Assembly: GCA_023150945.1 (NCBI GenBank)
Contig: JAKLJX010000007.1
Coordinates: 62,001-126,000 of the forward strand
Source: a bacterium
GTDB taxonomy: Bacteria; Zhuqueibacterota; Zhuqueibacteria; Zhuqueibacterales; Zhuqueibacteraceae
Reading direction: 5' to 3'
Length of the DNA stretch: 64,000 nt
Part shown: positions 17,984 through 26,544 of the stretch, in pieces
Numbering within the stretch: position 1 is the first letter of the stretch
Layout: every line of letters begins with the position of its first letter
Notes under the pieces: generated by a model
The model's input: the letters and a program-made list of their open reading frames with translations, nothing else
Told to the model about the DNA's origin: nothing
Database searches by the model: none
Made by a program: the position numbers and the translations under genes

Positions 17984-19009
17984 ATGAACACCAAAAGAGC
18001 AGATTTCACTCATTCCCAAACCCGTGAACCACATCGTGAACGCACCAAGGAAATTTTGAGCAAGCACCCCGAGGTCCGGCAGCTTATCGGAAAGAACCCG
18101 TACACTTTTTTGATCATTTGCGGCATTGTCGGGCTGCAGATTGTGAGCGCTTACCTCATCAAAGACCAGCCGTGGTGGGCGGTGCTGCTGCTGGCCTACA
18201 CCATCGGCGCCTTTGCCAACCATGCCCTGTTTGTCATGATCCACGAATGCGCGCACAACTTGCTCTTCGAAAAGAAAGCCTTCAACAATCTCGCGGGCAT
18301 CATCGCCAATTTGCCGATCGTCGTGCCCAGCGCGATCTCGTTCCAGAAGTACCATCTCAAGCATCATGCCTTCCAGGGCGTGTATGAATTGGATGCCGAT
18401 TTGCCGAGTCACTGGGAAGCCAAGCTCATCGGCAATTCCTGGTGGGGCAAAGCGCTGTGGCTGCTGTTCTATCCCTTCTTTCAGGCCACGCGGCCGCTGC
18501 GCTTGAGGGAGCTGAATCTGTGGGACGGCTGGAGCATCTTCAATCTGATCGTGCAACTCGGCTTTGACGTGGCCGTGTTCGTGTTCTGGGGACCGTGGGC
18601 TTTCATCTACCTGCTGGCTTCGCTGTTTTTCTCGATCGGCCTGCACCCGCTGGGCGCCCGCTGGATTCAACGGCACTACATGGTCGACGAAAAAGGCGTG
18701 CAGGAAACCTACAGCTACTACGGCCGGCTCAACACCCTGGCCTTCAACGTCGGCTATCACAATGAGCATCACGATTTCCCCTCCGTGCCGTGGAACAAGC
18801 TGCCCGACATCAAGCGCTCCGCACCCGAGGCCTACAATAATCTGATCTCGCATCAGTCCTGGACCCGCCTGCTGTTCCAGTGGCTGTTCGATCGCGACCT
18901 GTCGCTGTATTCCCGCGTGGTGCGCGACGAGCGCGGCCAGGTCAAGCTCAGCGACGAAGCCCGGCATGATCTCGACATGATCAAACAAACGCCGGCCATG
19001 AAAGCTTGA
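17984..19009 (+). CDS. Sphingolipid delta-4 desaturase (DEGS-like)
   Basis: A 341-residue membrane di-iron desaturase. The N-terminus (DFTHSQTREPHRERTKEIL, KHPEVRQLIGKNP) matches the Lipid_DES region that marks eukaryotic sphingolipid delta-4 desaturases. The three histidine boxes are HECAH (87-91), HLKHH (124-128) and HNEHH (259-263). ETYSYYGRLNTLAFNVGYHNEHHDFP is close to the same segment of human DEGS1. Four or more helices surround the boxes. DEGS enzymes insert the 4,5-trans double bond into dihydroceramide. No serine palmitoyltransferase gene is in the window, so the substrate could be another lipid. The gene has its own promoter and terminator. Confidence 0.9.
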   Translation: MNTKRADFTHSQTREPHRERTKEILSKHPEVRQLIGKNPYTFLIICGIVGLQIVSAYLIKDQPWWAVLLLAYTIGAFANHALFVMIHECAHNLLFEKKAFNNLAGIIANLPIVVPSAISFQKYHLKHHAFQGVYELDADLPSHWEAKLIGNSWWGKALWLLFYPFFQATRPLRLRELNLWDGWSIFNLIVQLGFDVAVFVFWGPWAFIYLLASLFFSIGLHPLGARWIQRHYMVDEKGVQETYSYYGRLNTLAFNVGYHNEHHDFPSVPWNKLPDIKRSAPEAYNNLISHQSWTRLLFQWLFDRDLSLYSRVVRDERGQVKLSDEARHDLDMIKQTPAMKA

Positions 19010-19065
19010 ACCCCTCCGCCGGCAAGGTTGTGCGCGGGCCGGCGCTGTTTGCGGTTGTTTGCACG

Positions 19066-19091
19066 AAAGGCCGGTGCGTGACCGGCCTTTT
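19066..19091 (+). terminator. Rho-independent terminator after desaturase
   Basis: Perfect ten-base stem AAAGGCCGGT / ACCGGCCTTT with a five-base loop, ending in a T run. It lies 57 bases after the desaturase stop and just before the next gene, so the desaturase is a single-gene transcript. Confidence 0.85.
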
Positions 19092-19121
19092 GCATTTCCT
19101 CTTTCAATTCGAGCAGCCTGT

Positions 19122-20564
19122 ATGCCTCTCCGCGAGGAAGAGCGCACGGTGTTGACCACACCGCGCGCGCTGCTGGTGCACATCGAGAAGGGCGAGGTTC
19201 GCCACGCCCAGGAACGCTGGACCAGCGGCCTGACCATCGGCCGCAGCGCCGGATGTGACATCAGCTTCGTCAATCCCGAAGTCAGCCTGCGCCACGCGCA
19301 AATCGTCTTCGAAGCCGGCCGCTGGTGGGTCATGGATTTGAACAGCACCAACGGCACCTTCCTCAACGGCAATCGCATCGATCGCGCGGCGCTGCCGGCG
19401 CGCGCCGATGTAGAACTCGGCCGCAATGGGCCACGCCTCACGCTGCAACTCGAGCCGCTCGGCGAAGCAGTGTTGCCCCTGCCGCCGGTTGCGCCCGCCT
19501 CCCTCACCCAAATCGGCAAGCGCTACTTTACCCTCTCCATGCCCAGCAAGATTGGCGAGCACACCCTGCTCATTCGCCGGGCGTTTCAGCGGGTGCGGCG
19601 CCAGCACGCGCGGCGCTACTGGGCGATCATCGGCGTCATTGCCACGCTGCTGCTGGTCACGGCCGGGGCGTTGTATTATCAAAGCGTGCAGGTGAAACGG
19701 CTGGAGCAATTGCATGCCCGCGCGGAGAGCATGTTTTATGCGATGAAAGCCCTGGAACTGGAGATTGCCACGCTCGCGCCCGCTGCTGCCGCGCGGCCGG
19801 GCGCCGAGCTGCGCCGGTTGCAGGAAGATTACAGCCAGTTCGTCGCCGAGGCTCTGGGCATCACGCCGGACAAACTCTCGCCGCAAGACTGGCTGATCTA
19901 CAAAATCGCGCGCGACTTCGGCGAGTGCGACGGCAGCATGCCGGACGATTTCAAGCAAACCGTGCGCGAGTACATTGCCAAATGGCAAACCACGCCGCGG
20001 CTGCGCCAGGCCATTGCGCTGGCCCGGCAAAGAGGCTACACCAATCGCATCAAGGAAATCATGCGGCAACACGGTCTGCCGCCGCAGTTTTTCTATCTCG
20101 CGCTGCAGGAGAGTGATTTCGAAGTGACGCGCTGCGGCCCCGAGACCGTCTACGGCATTGCCAAGGGCATGTGGCAGTTTCTGCCGCGCACCGCCAAAGA
20201 TTACGGCCTGCGCGTTGGTCCGCTGCAGGGCTATGCCGAATTCGACCCCAAGGACGACCGCCACGATTTCGAGAAATCCACCACTGCCGCGGCCAAGCAT
20301 CTGCGCCTGCTCTATGACACCAAGGCGCAGGCTTCCGGCTTGCTGGTGATGGCTTCCTACAACTGGGGGCAGGGCAATGTGCTGGCGCGCATCGAGCGCA
20401 TGCCGAGCAACCCGCGCGAGCGCAATTTTTGGCGGCTGCTGAAAAGCGAAAAAATCCCCGCTGAAACCCGCGACTATGTCTTCTACATCATCGCCGCTGC
20501 CGTGATCGGCGAAAACCCGCCGCTCTTCGGTTTTGATTTCGCCAGCCCATTGCAGCAAAATTGA
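19122..20564 (+). CDS. FHA domain - TM - lytic transglycosylase (SLT) fusion
   Basis: About 480 residues in three parts. Residues 15-112 are an FHA phosphothreonine-binding domain (TIGRSAGCDISFVNPEVSLRHAQ, then NSTNGTFLNG). A single helix lies at 168-186. Residues about 315-440 are a soluble lytic transglycosylase fold: LALQESDF with catalytic Glu330, GIAKGMWQFLP and MASYNWGQGNV. The FHA part should be cytoplasmic and the SLT part periplasmic, so phosphorylation signals could direct peptidoglycan cleavage (inference). The start is uncertain: ATG 19122 lacks a good site, while GTG 19149 has AGGAAG eight bases upstream and would trim nine residues. Confidence 0.87.
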   Translation: MPLREEERTVLTTPRALLVHIEKGEVRHAQERWTSGLTIGRSAGCDISFVNPEVSLRHAQIVFEAGRWWVMDLNSTNGTFLNGNRIDRAALPARADVELGRNGPRLTLQLEPLGEAVLPLPPVAPASLTQIGKRYFTLSMPSKIGEHTLLIRRAFQRVRRQHARRYWAIIGVIATLLLVTAGALYYQSVQVKRLEQLHARAESMFYAMKALELEIATLAPAAAARPGAELRRLQEDYSQFVAEALGITPDKLSPQDWLIYKIARDFGECDGSMPDDFKQTVREYIAKWQTTPRLRQAIALARQRGYTNRIKEIMRQHGLPPQFFYLALQESDFEVTRCGPETVYGIAKGMWQFLPRTAKDYGLRVGPLQGYAEFDPKDDRHDFEKSTTAAAKHLRLLYDTKAQASGLLVMASYNWGQGNVLARIERMPSNPRERNFWRLLKSEKIPAETRDYVFYIIAAAVIGENPPLFGFDFASPLQQN

Positions 20565-20586
20565 CTGCTCCAACCGCAATCCCTCT

Positions 20587-20646
20587 CTTACTCTTACTCT
20601 TACTCTTACTCTTACTCTTACTCCTACTCCTACTCCTACTCCTACT
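20587..20646. repeat. Hexanucleotide microsatellite, (CTTACT)6(CCTACT)4
   Basis: Ten uninterrupted six-base units, six CTTACT followed by four CCTACT, start 23 bases after the SLT gene. The poly-leucine frame that crosses it is an artefact of the period. It lies between genes, some 155 bases before the sigma-54 activator start. Confidence 0.9.
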
Positions 20647-20800
20647 CAACCCTCCCCAGAAAACCTCCCACCCCTGCGTGAATCCGCCAGAACTGTGCCT
20701 CCCAGCCTGCGGACAAAATGCCGGCGCTAAATCCCGAGCGCCCCGGCTTTGAGCACTCTTCCCGCTTGCATTTCGCGCACGTCGTGCCTATACTTTCGCC

Positions 20801-22336
20801 ATGCATGAATCGGCAACTTCCCCGCAAATCTGGCAGCTCGAGCGCGAGATCTTTCAGCTTCGCACGCTGCTGGAAGTGGCGCAGGCGCTGGGCGAATGCC
20901 GGGAGCGTCGCAGCCTCTACAGCGAGGTGCTGGCGATTCTCGCGGGCACTTTCGGCGCCGGCAAGGCCGTGGCGGTGGCGCAGGACGAAGACGGCCGCTG
21001 GCATTGCACAGCCAGCCGCGGCGAATTGCTTCCGGAAGCCGTGACCGCCGGAATCAACCAGGCCGGCGCCTTCACGCTGGAGAAAATCCTGGCGGCGTTG
21101 CGGCAGTTGCTCGACCCCAGCCTCGGCATCGAGCATTTTGCCGCCGGAACCTTCAGCCTCGGGCGCGATCACCGCGCGGGCGCTTTCGTGCTCGGCCCGC
21201 GCTTGCTGGGCGAGCCTTATGCCGAGGCCGATCGCGAGCTGCTCGAAGCCGTGGCCGGCTTCAGCGGCCGCGCCCTGGAAAACCTGCGGCTTTACGAAGC
21301 GCTGCAGGAAACCCAGGAGAAATTGCGCCTGGAAAACCTCGCGCTGCGCGAAGCGGCCAAGCGGGATTTCAGTGATGCCGCGCTGCTCGGCAAGAGCGAG
21401 GCGATTCAGCAGGTACGGCAGCAGATTCGCAATTTCGGCAGAAGCGACGCCAATGTTTTGATTACCGGTGAAACCGGCACCGGCAAGGAACTGGTGGCGC
21501 GCGCCCTGCACTATCATTCTCTGCGCGCCGACGGCCCGTTTCTCGGCGTCAATTGCACCGCCATTCCTGAGAATTTGGTGGAGACGGAGTTTTTCGGCAT
21601 CGAGGCCGGCACGGCCACCGGCGTGAAGAAACACGTGGGCTGGTTCGAGCAGGCGCACGGCGGCACGCTGTTCATCGATGAAGTCGGCGACATGCCCGCG
21701 GCCTCCCAGGCCAAGCTGCTGCGCGTGCTGCAGGAACGCCGCCTGCGCCGCATCGGCGGCGACCGCGAAATTCCGGTCAACGTGCGCGTGATTGCCGCCA
21801 CCAACAAGAAACTTGCAGAGGCGATTACCGCCGGCAGCTTCCGTGAGGATTTGTTCTATCGCCTGGCGGTACTGGAATTGCGCATTCCGCCGTTGCGCGA
21901 TCACCGCGATGACGTGGCAGTGCTGGCGCAGCATTTTCTCGGCGTGTTCGAAAACAAGCTGCGCCGCAAAACCGGCGGACTTTCCCCGGTGCTGTTGCAG
22001 CATTTGGAAAACCATCACTGGCCCGGCAATGTGCGCGAACTGGAAAATGAAATCGAGCGGCTGGTCACTCTGGCGGAAGAGGGCCAGCTTCTGCTGCCGG
22101 AACAGCTCTCGCCCAAACTGCGCAGCACCGCCGCGCCGGCAGCACTGCCGCGGCCAACCGCCGCCCGCCTGCGCGATGCCGTCGATCAGCTCGAACGCGA
22201 GATGATTGCGGCAGCGCTGGCGCGCTATCACGGCAACAAGAGCCAGGTCGCGCGCATTCTCGGCCTGAGCCGGCTGGGCTTGCAACAGAAAATGGTCCGG
22301 CTGGGCGTGACGAATCCGAGTGCGGACAAGCAATAG
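20801..22336 (+). CDS. GAF-domain sigma-54-dependent activator with a variant GAFTGA loop
   Basis: A 511-residue bacterial enhancer-binding protein. Residues 15-165 are a GAF-like sensor; 192-420 form the AAA+ domain with Walker A GETGTGKE (223-230), Walker B GGTLFIDE, and the R-finger region; the C-terminal Fis-type helix-turn-helix (NKSQVARILGLSRLGLQQK) binds DNA. The sigma-54-contacting loop, normally GAFTGA, reads GTATGV (270-275) here. There is no receiver domain, so the signal is probably a small ligand sensed by GAF. Its target promoters are unknown; it stands alone between the SLT fusion and hicBA. Confidence 0.9.
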   Translation: MHESATSPQIWQLEREIFQLRTLLEVAQALGECRERRSLYSEVLAILAGTFGAGKAVAVAQDEDGRWHCTASRGELLPEAVTAGINQAGAFTLEKILAALRQLLDPSLGIEHFAAGTFSLGRDHRAGAFVLGPRLLGEPYAEADRELLEAVAGFSGRALENLRLYEALQETQEKLRLENLALREAAKRDFSDAALLGKSEAIQQVRQQIRNFGRSDANVLITGETGTGKELVARALHYHSLRADGPFLGVNCTAIPENLVETEFFGIEAGTATGVKKHVGWFEQAHGGTLFIDEVGDMPAASQAKLLRVLQERRLRRIGGDREIPVNVRVIAATNKKLAEAITAGSFREDLFYRLAVLELRIPPLRDHRDDVAVLAQHFLGVFENKLRRKTGGLSPVLLQHLENHHWPGNVRELENEIERLVTLAEEGQLLLPEQLSPKLRSTAAPAALPRPTAARLRDAVDQLEREMIAAALARYHGNKSQVARILGLSRLGLQQKMVRLGVTNPSADKQ

Positions 22337-22414
22337 CCAATTTCCGGATAGTTTCTCTGTAAGTGATCGTGAGGAATTTGAGTCGATAACCAAAAAATTC
22401 ACAGGTGATGTCTC

Positions 22415-22621
22415 ATGCGACAAGTCATCATTTATCCTGGCGAAGATGGTTACTGGGTGGCGGAATGCCCGAGTTTGCCCGGTTGCATTAGCCAGGGCAA
22501 AACCAGACAAGAAGCCCTCATGAATATCAAAGAAGCTATTATTGGATACCTGGCGGCTCTTGAGGAAGACGGCCTTCCGGGTCCGGCAGAAAATTTTGAG
22601 GCGATGCTGGTGGCCGTATGA
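22415..22621 (+). CDS. hicB: HicB-family antitoxin
   Basis: A 68-residue HicB domain: RQVIIYPGEDGYWVAECPSLPGC followed by SQGKTRQEALMNIKEAI. This partial RNase-H-like fold is the antitoxin half of type II HicBA modules and blocks the HicA ribonuclease. It is the short form without a C-terminal DNA-binding domain, so autoregulation may need another factor. The hicA start codon overlaps its stop by four bases (22618-22621). Antitoxin-first order is the less common arrangement but well known for hicBA-type loci. Confidence 0.88.
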   Translation: MRQVIIYPGEDGYWVAECPSLPGCISQGKTRQEALMNIKEAIIGYLAALEEDGLPGPAENFEAMLVAV

Positions 22622-22827
22622 GCAAACTGCCGGGAGTTTCCGGACGGGATGGTGTCAAAGCACTGGGAAAAGCACGTTGTCAGTTCAAAGGGCAACACGG
22701 GAGCCATATGATCCTGCGGCGAGACAATCCATTCTCTCAAGTTGTTGTGCCCGGGCAGGAAGAACTGCACCGTGGCATTCTCGCGCGACTTTCAGGCAGC
22801 CGAGACTCCGTGTTGAAGAATACATGA
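22618..22827 (+). CDS. hicA: HicA-family toxin, C-terminus frameshifted
   Basis: A 69-residue HicA mRNA interferase. KLPGVSGRDGVKAL, the catalytic GSHMILRR with its histidine, and NPFSQVVVPGQEELHRG are intact. After that the frame ends in LARLSGSRDSVLKNT, whereas the usual ending FRQ...RVEEYM.RL is present in the neighbouring frame and runs to a stop at 22836-22838. A one-base indel near 22787-22796 would explain this. The product keeps the catalytic histidine but loses the last helix, so it may be weak or inactive, unless the indel is an assembly error. Confidence 0.85.
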   Translation: MSKLPGVSGRDGVKALGKARCQFKGQHGSHMILRRDNPFSQVVVPGQEELHRGILARLSGSRDSVLKNT

Positions 22828-22883
22828 GTCGATTGTGAAGCATCGATTCTGCCGTCGTATCATTTCGCCGTTCATCAACCCCC

Positions 22884-24866
22884 ATGAAAATCCGCTCCAA
22901 ACTGCTGCTCGCCGTTCTGCTCGAAATCGCGCTGACCATCGTCATCGTGATTCTGTGGGCCTATCAAGGCGCGCAGGATGAGCTGGAGCAGCTTGCGCGC
23001 GACCTGCTGCGCGCGCAAACCGATTTCGCCTACGCGCTCTGCGACCGCTACAACCAACGCTACGGCGGGCCGACGGAGGAGTTGAAAGAGCAGCTCAGCG
23101 CGGTGCGCATCGCGGTGGATGGCTACATCGTGGCCATCGACAACTCCGACACGCCCGCCAAGGGCAACCTTATCATTCACCCCACCAACGTGGGCGACAA
23201 TCTCAACAGTCCGCGCTTTCCGCACATTCAGAAGATCATCAACCGTATCGATCGAGCCGGCAAGCCCGACCGCTATTCCGCCTACGACGAATATCATCAG
23301 GAAACCGGCGCGCGCGGCCGGCAGGGCGAGCGCAAGATCGTCTACTACATGTATTACAAACCGTGGGATTGGATCCTGCTCTCCTCCGCTTACGAGCGCG
23401 ATCTCTTCCAAAGCGCGGACGTCGTGCGTCACCGCACCGTCGAGGCCATCGCGGCCGTGGCGATTCTCACGGTCATCATCATGACCCTGTCGATCCGCAA
23501 GATTCTCGCGCCGCTACGGCAGTTGAATCAAACCAGCCAGGAGGTGGCCAACGGCCGGCTGGATGCCACCTTTGCCATCGACTCGAAGGATGAAATCGGC
23601 GAGCTGGCGCGGTCTTTCAACAAGATGCTGCAATCGCTGCAGCACAATCTGCGCATCACGCAGGAGTTCGAGATCGCGCGGCGCATGCAAACCGAGATGC
23701 TGCCCGCGGCCCCGCCCAATCTCCCCGGCCTGCAACTCGAAGCGACCTCGCTGCCCGCCACCGAGGTCGGCGGCGATTTCTATGATTTCATCACGCTGGA
23801 CGAGCACCGGCTGGCGATCATCGTCGGCGACGTGTCGGGCAAGGGCGTGTCGAGCGCGATGGTGGTGAGCGCGGCGCTCTCCGCGATTCGCTTTGCGGCG
23901 GAGGGCCATCAAACCCCGGCAGAAATTCTGGCGCTCGCCAATCGCCGGCTGGCGGTGGATCTGCAACGCGGCATGTTCGTCGCCGCCTTCTGCGGCATTC
24001 TCGATCTGGCCCGCGGCCGCCTGCTCTACGCCAATGCCGGCCAAACCCTCCCGATTCTCTACCGCAACGGCGAAGCCATGCTGCTGCCCTCGCCGGAGGA
24101 GGGTGATCGCTTTCCGCTCGGCATCCGCCCCCAGATCGATTACGGCCAGCGCCCTCTCGAGCTGGTTGCCGGCGACTTGCTCGTTTTCTACACCGACGGC
24201 ATCGTGGACATGATGAACCGCGACAACGAGCCTTACAGCTTCGAGCGCTTGCGCGCCTCGGTGCACCGCCACGCGCGTGAATCCAGCAACGGCATGATTC
24301 AGGGATTGATCCAGGACGCCGAAGCTTTCTCCGGCAGCCGCGATCATTCCGATGATCTCACTTTGCTGGTCGCCCGCTTTGAGGGCGTGCCGGCCACGGT
24401 GCGGCGGTTCGAAGAAAACGGCCGGAATGCCGCCGCCGCGGAACAGGCCATCGAAATTCGCCTCTCTCTGCCTTCGCAGCCCGGCTTCGAGAAAATGGCG
24501 ATGGAGGCCGCGGCCGAGCTGGCGCAGCAGCTCGGTTTTCCGGCAAACCGCGTGGAAGATTTGCGCACGGCCGTGGCGGAAGCTTGTTTGAATGCCATCG
24601 AACACGGCAACAAACTCAATCTCATGAACCGCCTCGATGTGTTGCTCCGGCCCAGCGCGCACAGCCTGACCGTGCAAGTCATCGACAACGGCAGCGGCTT
24701 TGCCTTCGCGCTGCCGCCAACGCTCAGCCTCGAACGCAAGATCAGCGGCGAGGAAAGCCCGCGCGGCTTGGGATTGTTCCTGATCGCGAAACTGGTGGAT
24801 CACGTCGAGTACAAAGTCCTGCCCGAACTGGGGCACGTGACCACCTTGCGGATGGACAAGGATTGA
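22884..24866 (+). CDS. Cache-HAMP-PP2C (RsbU/SpoIIE) phosphatase fused to an HATPase (RsbW-like) domain
   Basis: A 660-residue signalling protein. A first helix (LLLAVLLEIALTIVIVILW), a periplasmic Cache-like sensor (about 35-180), a second helix and a HAMP domain (about 200-260) lead to a SpoIIE-type serine phosphatase (about 270-500) with EVGGDFYDF, GDVSGKGVSSAM and RDHSDDLTLL. The C-terminal 140 residues are a GHKL ATPase (VAEACLNAIEHGN, IDNGSGF, PRGLGLFLIAKLVD) like the RsbW anti-sigma kinase. Partner-switching phosphatase and kinase are thus in one chain; the STAS-domain partner is not in this window. No strong ribosome site precedes the ATG. Confidence 0.9.
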   Translation: MKIRSKLLLAVLLEIALTIVIVILWAYQGAQDELEQLARDLLRAQTDFAYALCDRYNQRYGGPTEELKEQLSAVRIAVDGYIVAIDNSDTPAKGNLIIHPTNVGDNLNSPRFPHIQKIINRIDRAGKPDRYSAYDEYHQETGARGRQGERKIVYYMYYKPWDWILLSSAYERDLFQSADVVRHRTVEAIAAVAILTVIIMTLSIRKILAPLRQLNQTSQEVANGRLDATFAIDSKDEIGELARSFNKMLQSLQHNLRITQEFEIARRMQTEMLPAAPPNLPGLQLEATSLPATEVGGDFYDFITLDEHRLAIIVGDVSGKGVSSAMVVSAALSAIRFAAEGHQTPAEILALANRRLAVDLQRGMFVAAFCGILDLARGRLLYANAGQTLPILYRNGEAMLLPSPEEGDRFPLGIRPQIDYGQRPLELVAGDLLVFYTDGIVDMMNRDNEPYSFERLRASVHRHARESSNGMIQGLIQDAEAFSGSRDHSDDLTLLVARFEGVPATVRRFEENGRNAAAAEQAIEIRLSLPSQPGFEKMAMEAAAELAQQLGFPANRVEDLRTAVAEACLNAIEHGNKLNLMNRLDVLLRPSAHSLTVQVIDNGSGFAFALPPTLSLERKISGEESPRGLGLFLIAKLVDHVEYKVLPELGHVTTLRMDKD

Positions 24867-24939
24867 TTTCCGCTCGTGTCCGCTCCGGATGAAGCGGAAT
24901 TGCACGCCGTCAATTGAACATTTGCGGAGTTCCGACCTG

Positions 24940-25182
24940 ATGAAGATCTACTGCCCCATTTGCCGGTGGCAACCCACGGCCGACGCACGGTGGATTTGCC
25001 ATCCCGGTTGCGACCATTGCTGGAACACGTTTGACACGCACGGCCGCTGCCCGCAGTGCGGCAAGGTTTGGCGCAACACGCGCTGCCTCGTTTGCCTGGA
25101 ATGGTCGAAGCACGAGCACTGGTATCACGATCTCGAACCGGCGGTGCTGGAGGAGTTCGAGGCGAGTATGGTGTTGAATTGA
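24940..25182 (+). CDS. Small cysteine-rich zinc-ribbon protein
   Basis: An 80-residue protein with four cysteine knuckles: IYCPICRW, CHPGCDHC, GRCPQCGKVW and TRCLVCLEW, followed by KHEHWYHD. Nine or so cysteines and histidines suggest two zinc-ribbon sites. Short proteins of this form recur in Bacteroidetes-like genomes, with no established function. The frame is open to 24889, but ATG 24940 places the first knuckle at the normal N-terminus and has GGAG about ten bases upstream. It lies between the phosphatase and lysA. Confidence 0.7.
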   Translation: MKIYCPICRWQPTADARWICHPGCDHCWNTFDTHGRCPQCGKVWRNTRCLVCLEWSKHEHWYHDLEPAVLEEFEASMVLN

Positions 25183-25221
25183 ATTTGCAGGTTGGATGGT
25201 CATCGACTTCAGGATCATGCC

Positions 25222-26490
25222 ATGCAGCATTTCTACTACACTGCTTCACAATTGCACTGCGAAAACGTGCCGCTGGCGCAGGTAGCGGCCAGGGTGGCAA
25301 CGCCGTTTTACTTGTACAGCCGCCGCACCTATCGCGAGAATTTTGCCGAGATCGATGCCGCGTTCGCGGATCATCCGCACCGGATTTGTTATGCGCTCAA
25401 GGCGAACTCCAATCCCCATGTGTTGCGTGATTTGGCCGGCTTGGGCGCGGGCGCGGATGTGGTTTCCGTGGGCGAGCTGCAGCTTGCCTTGCAAGCGGGC
25501 ATGGCCGCCGGCCGCATCGTCTTTGCCGGCGTGGGCAAGCGCGATGATGAAATCATGGCAGGATTGCAGGCCGGCATTCGCGGCTTCAATGTCGAATCCG
25601 CAGCCGAACTGGCGGTGATCAACGAACTGGCGCGGCAGCAGAATCGCGTGGCGCCGGTGGCACTGCGGGTCAATCCCAACATCGACATTCACGGCCATCC
25701 CTACATTTCCACCGGCCGGCAGGCCGACAAGTTCGGCGTGGAATTGCCGGCCGCGCGCGCGCTGCTCGCCCGGCTGAAAGACTTTGCGCACGTGCGGCTC
25801 GTGGGTTTGCACATGCACATCGGCTCGCAAATCACCGAAGCTGCTCCCTTTGCCGCGGTCGGCAGCGCCATGGCGGAATTGGCGCAACAGGCGCTGGCCA
25901 CCGGGCAGCGGGTGGAATATCTCGATGTCGGCGGCGGACTGGGCGTGCTCTACGAAAACGCGATTACCCCGGCCACGGAAACCGCACCGGCGGCAGGACT
26001 GGCGCTCGCGCCGGCGCAGGTGGCGGAGTTGTTGCTCGCGCCTTTGCGGCAATTCGATTGCGAGATTCTGTTCGAGCCGGGCCGGGCATTGGTCGCCACC
26101 AGCGGCGTGTTGGTGACGCGCGTGTTGTATGTCAAGGAAGCGCAAGGCAAGCGATTTGCGGTGGTGGATGCCGGCATGTCGGATTTGATCCGGCCGAGCC
26201 TGTATCAAGCCTATCATCAAATTGTGCCGGTTCAGCTCACGGCGGCCGAGCAGGGGAAGTATGACGTGGTGGGTCCGATTTGTGAATCCGGGGATTTTCT
26301 GGCGAAGGAGAGAGAACTGCCGGCGCTGCAGCGCGGGGATTTGCTGGCAGTGATGACCGCCGGCGCGTACGGCTTTTCGCTCAGCTCGAATTACAACGCG
26401 CGGCCGCGGCCGGCGGAAATCATCGTGGACGGCGGCGAAATCTTGATCGCGCGGCCGCGTGAAAGTCTGGAGCAGATTTGGGTGGCGTGA
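25222..26490 (+). CDS. lysA: Diaminopimelate decarboxylase
   Basis: A 422-residue fold-type III PLP enzyme that decarboxylates meso-diaminopimelate to L-lysine, the last step of lysine synthesis. The cofactor lysine is Lys60 in CYALKANSNP. Other landmarks are GLHMHIGSQI, DVGGGLGV (phosphate-binding glycines), EPGRALVA and the GPICESGDFLA active-site loop with the conserved cysteine from the partner subunit. The ATG at 25222 is preferred over the upstream TTG, having AGGA about nine bases ahead. The following gene is convergent. Confidence 0.94.
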   Translation: MQHFYYTASQLHCENVPLAQVAARVATPFYLYSRRTYRENFAEIDAAFADHPHRICYALKANSNPHVLRDLAGLGAGADVVSVGELQLALQAGMAAGRIVFAGVGKRDDEIMAGLQAGIRGFNVESAAELAVINELARQQNRVAPVALRVNPNIDIHGHPYISTGRQADKFGVELPAARALLARLKDFAHVRLVGLHMHIGSQITEAAPFAAVGSAMAELAQQALATGQRVEYLDVGGGLGVLYENAITPATETAPAAGLALAPAQVAELLLAPLRQFDCEILFEPGRALVATSGVLVTRVLYVKEAQGKRFAVVDAGMSDLIRPSLYQAYHQIVPVQLTAAEQGKYDVVGPICESGDFLAKERELPALQRGDLLAVMTAGAYGFSLSSNYNARPRPAEIIVDGGEILIARPRESLEQIWVA

Positions 26491-26544
26491 ATCAAATCAT
26501 CGCAGGCAGGAGCATTGACCGGGTTGCGCCCGCAGCGGGCGGCT

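Noticed and set aside
20561-20752. Short poly-leucine frame
   Set aside because: It results from the period-six repeat (CTTACT)n, and there is no start signal or family.
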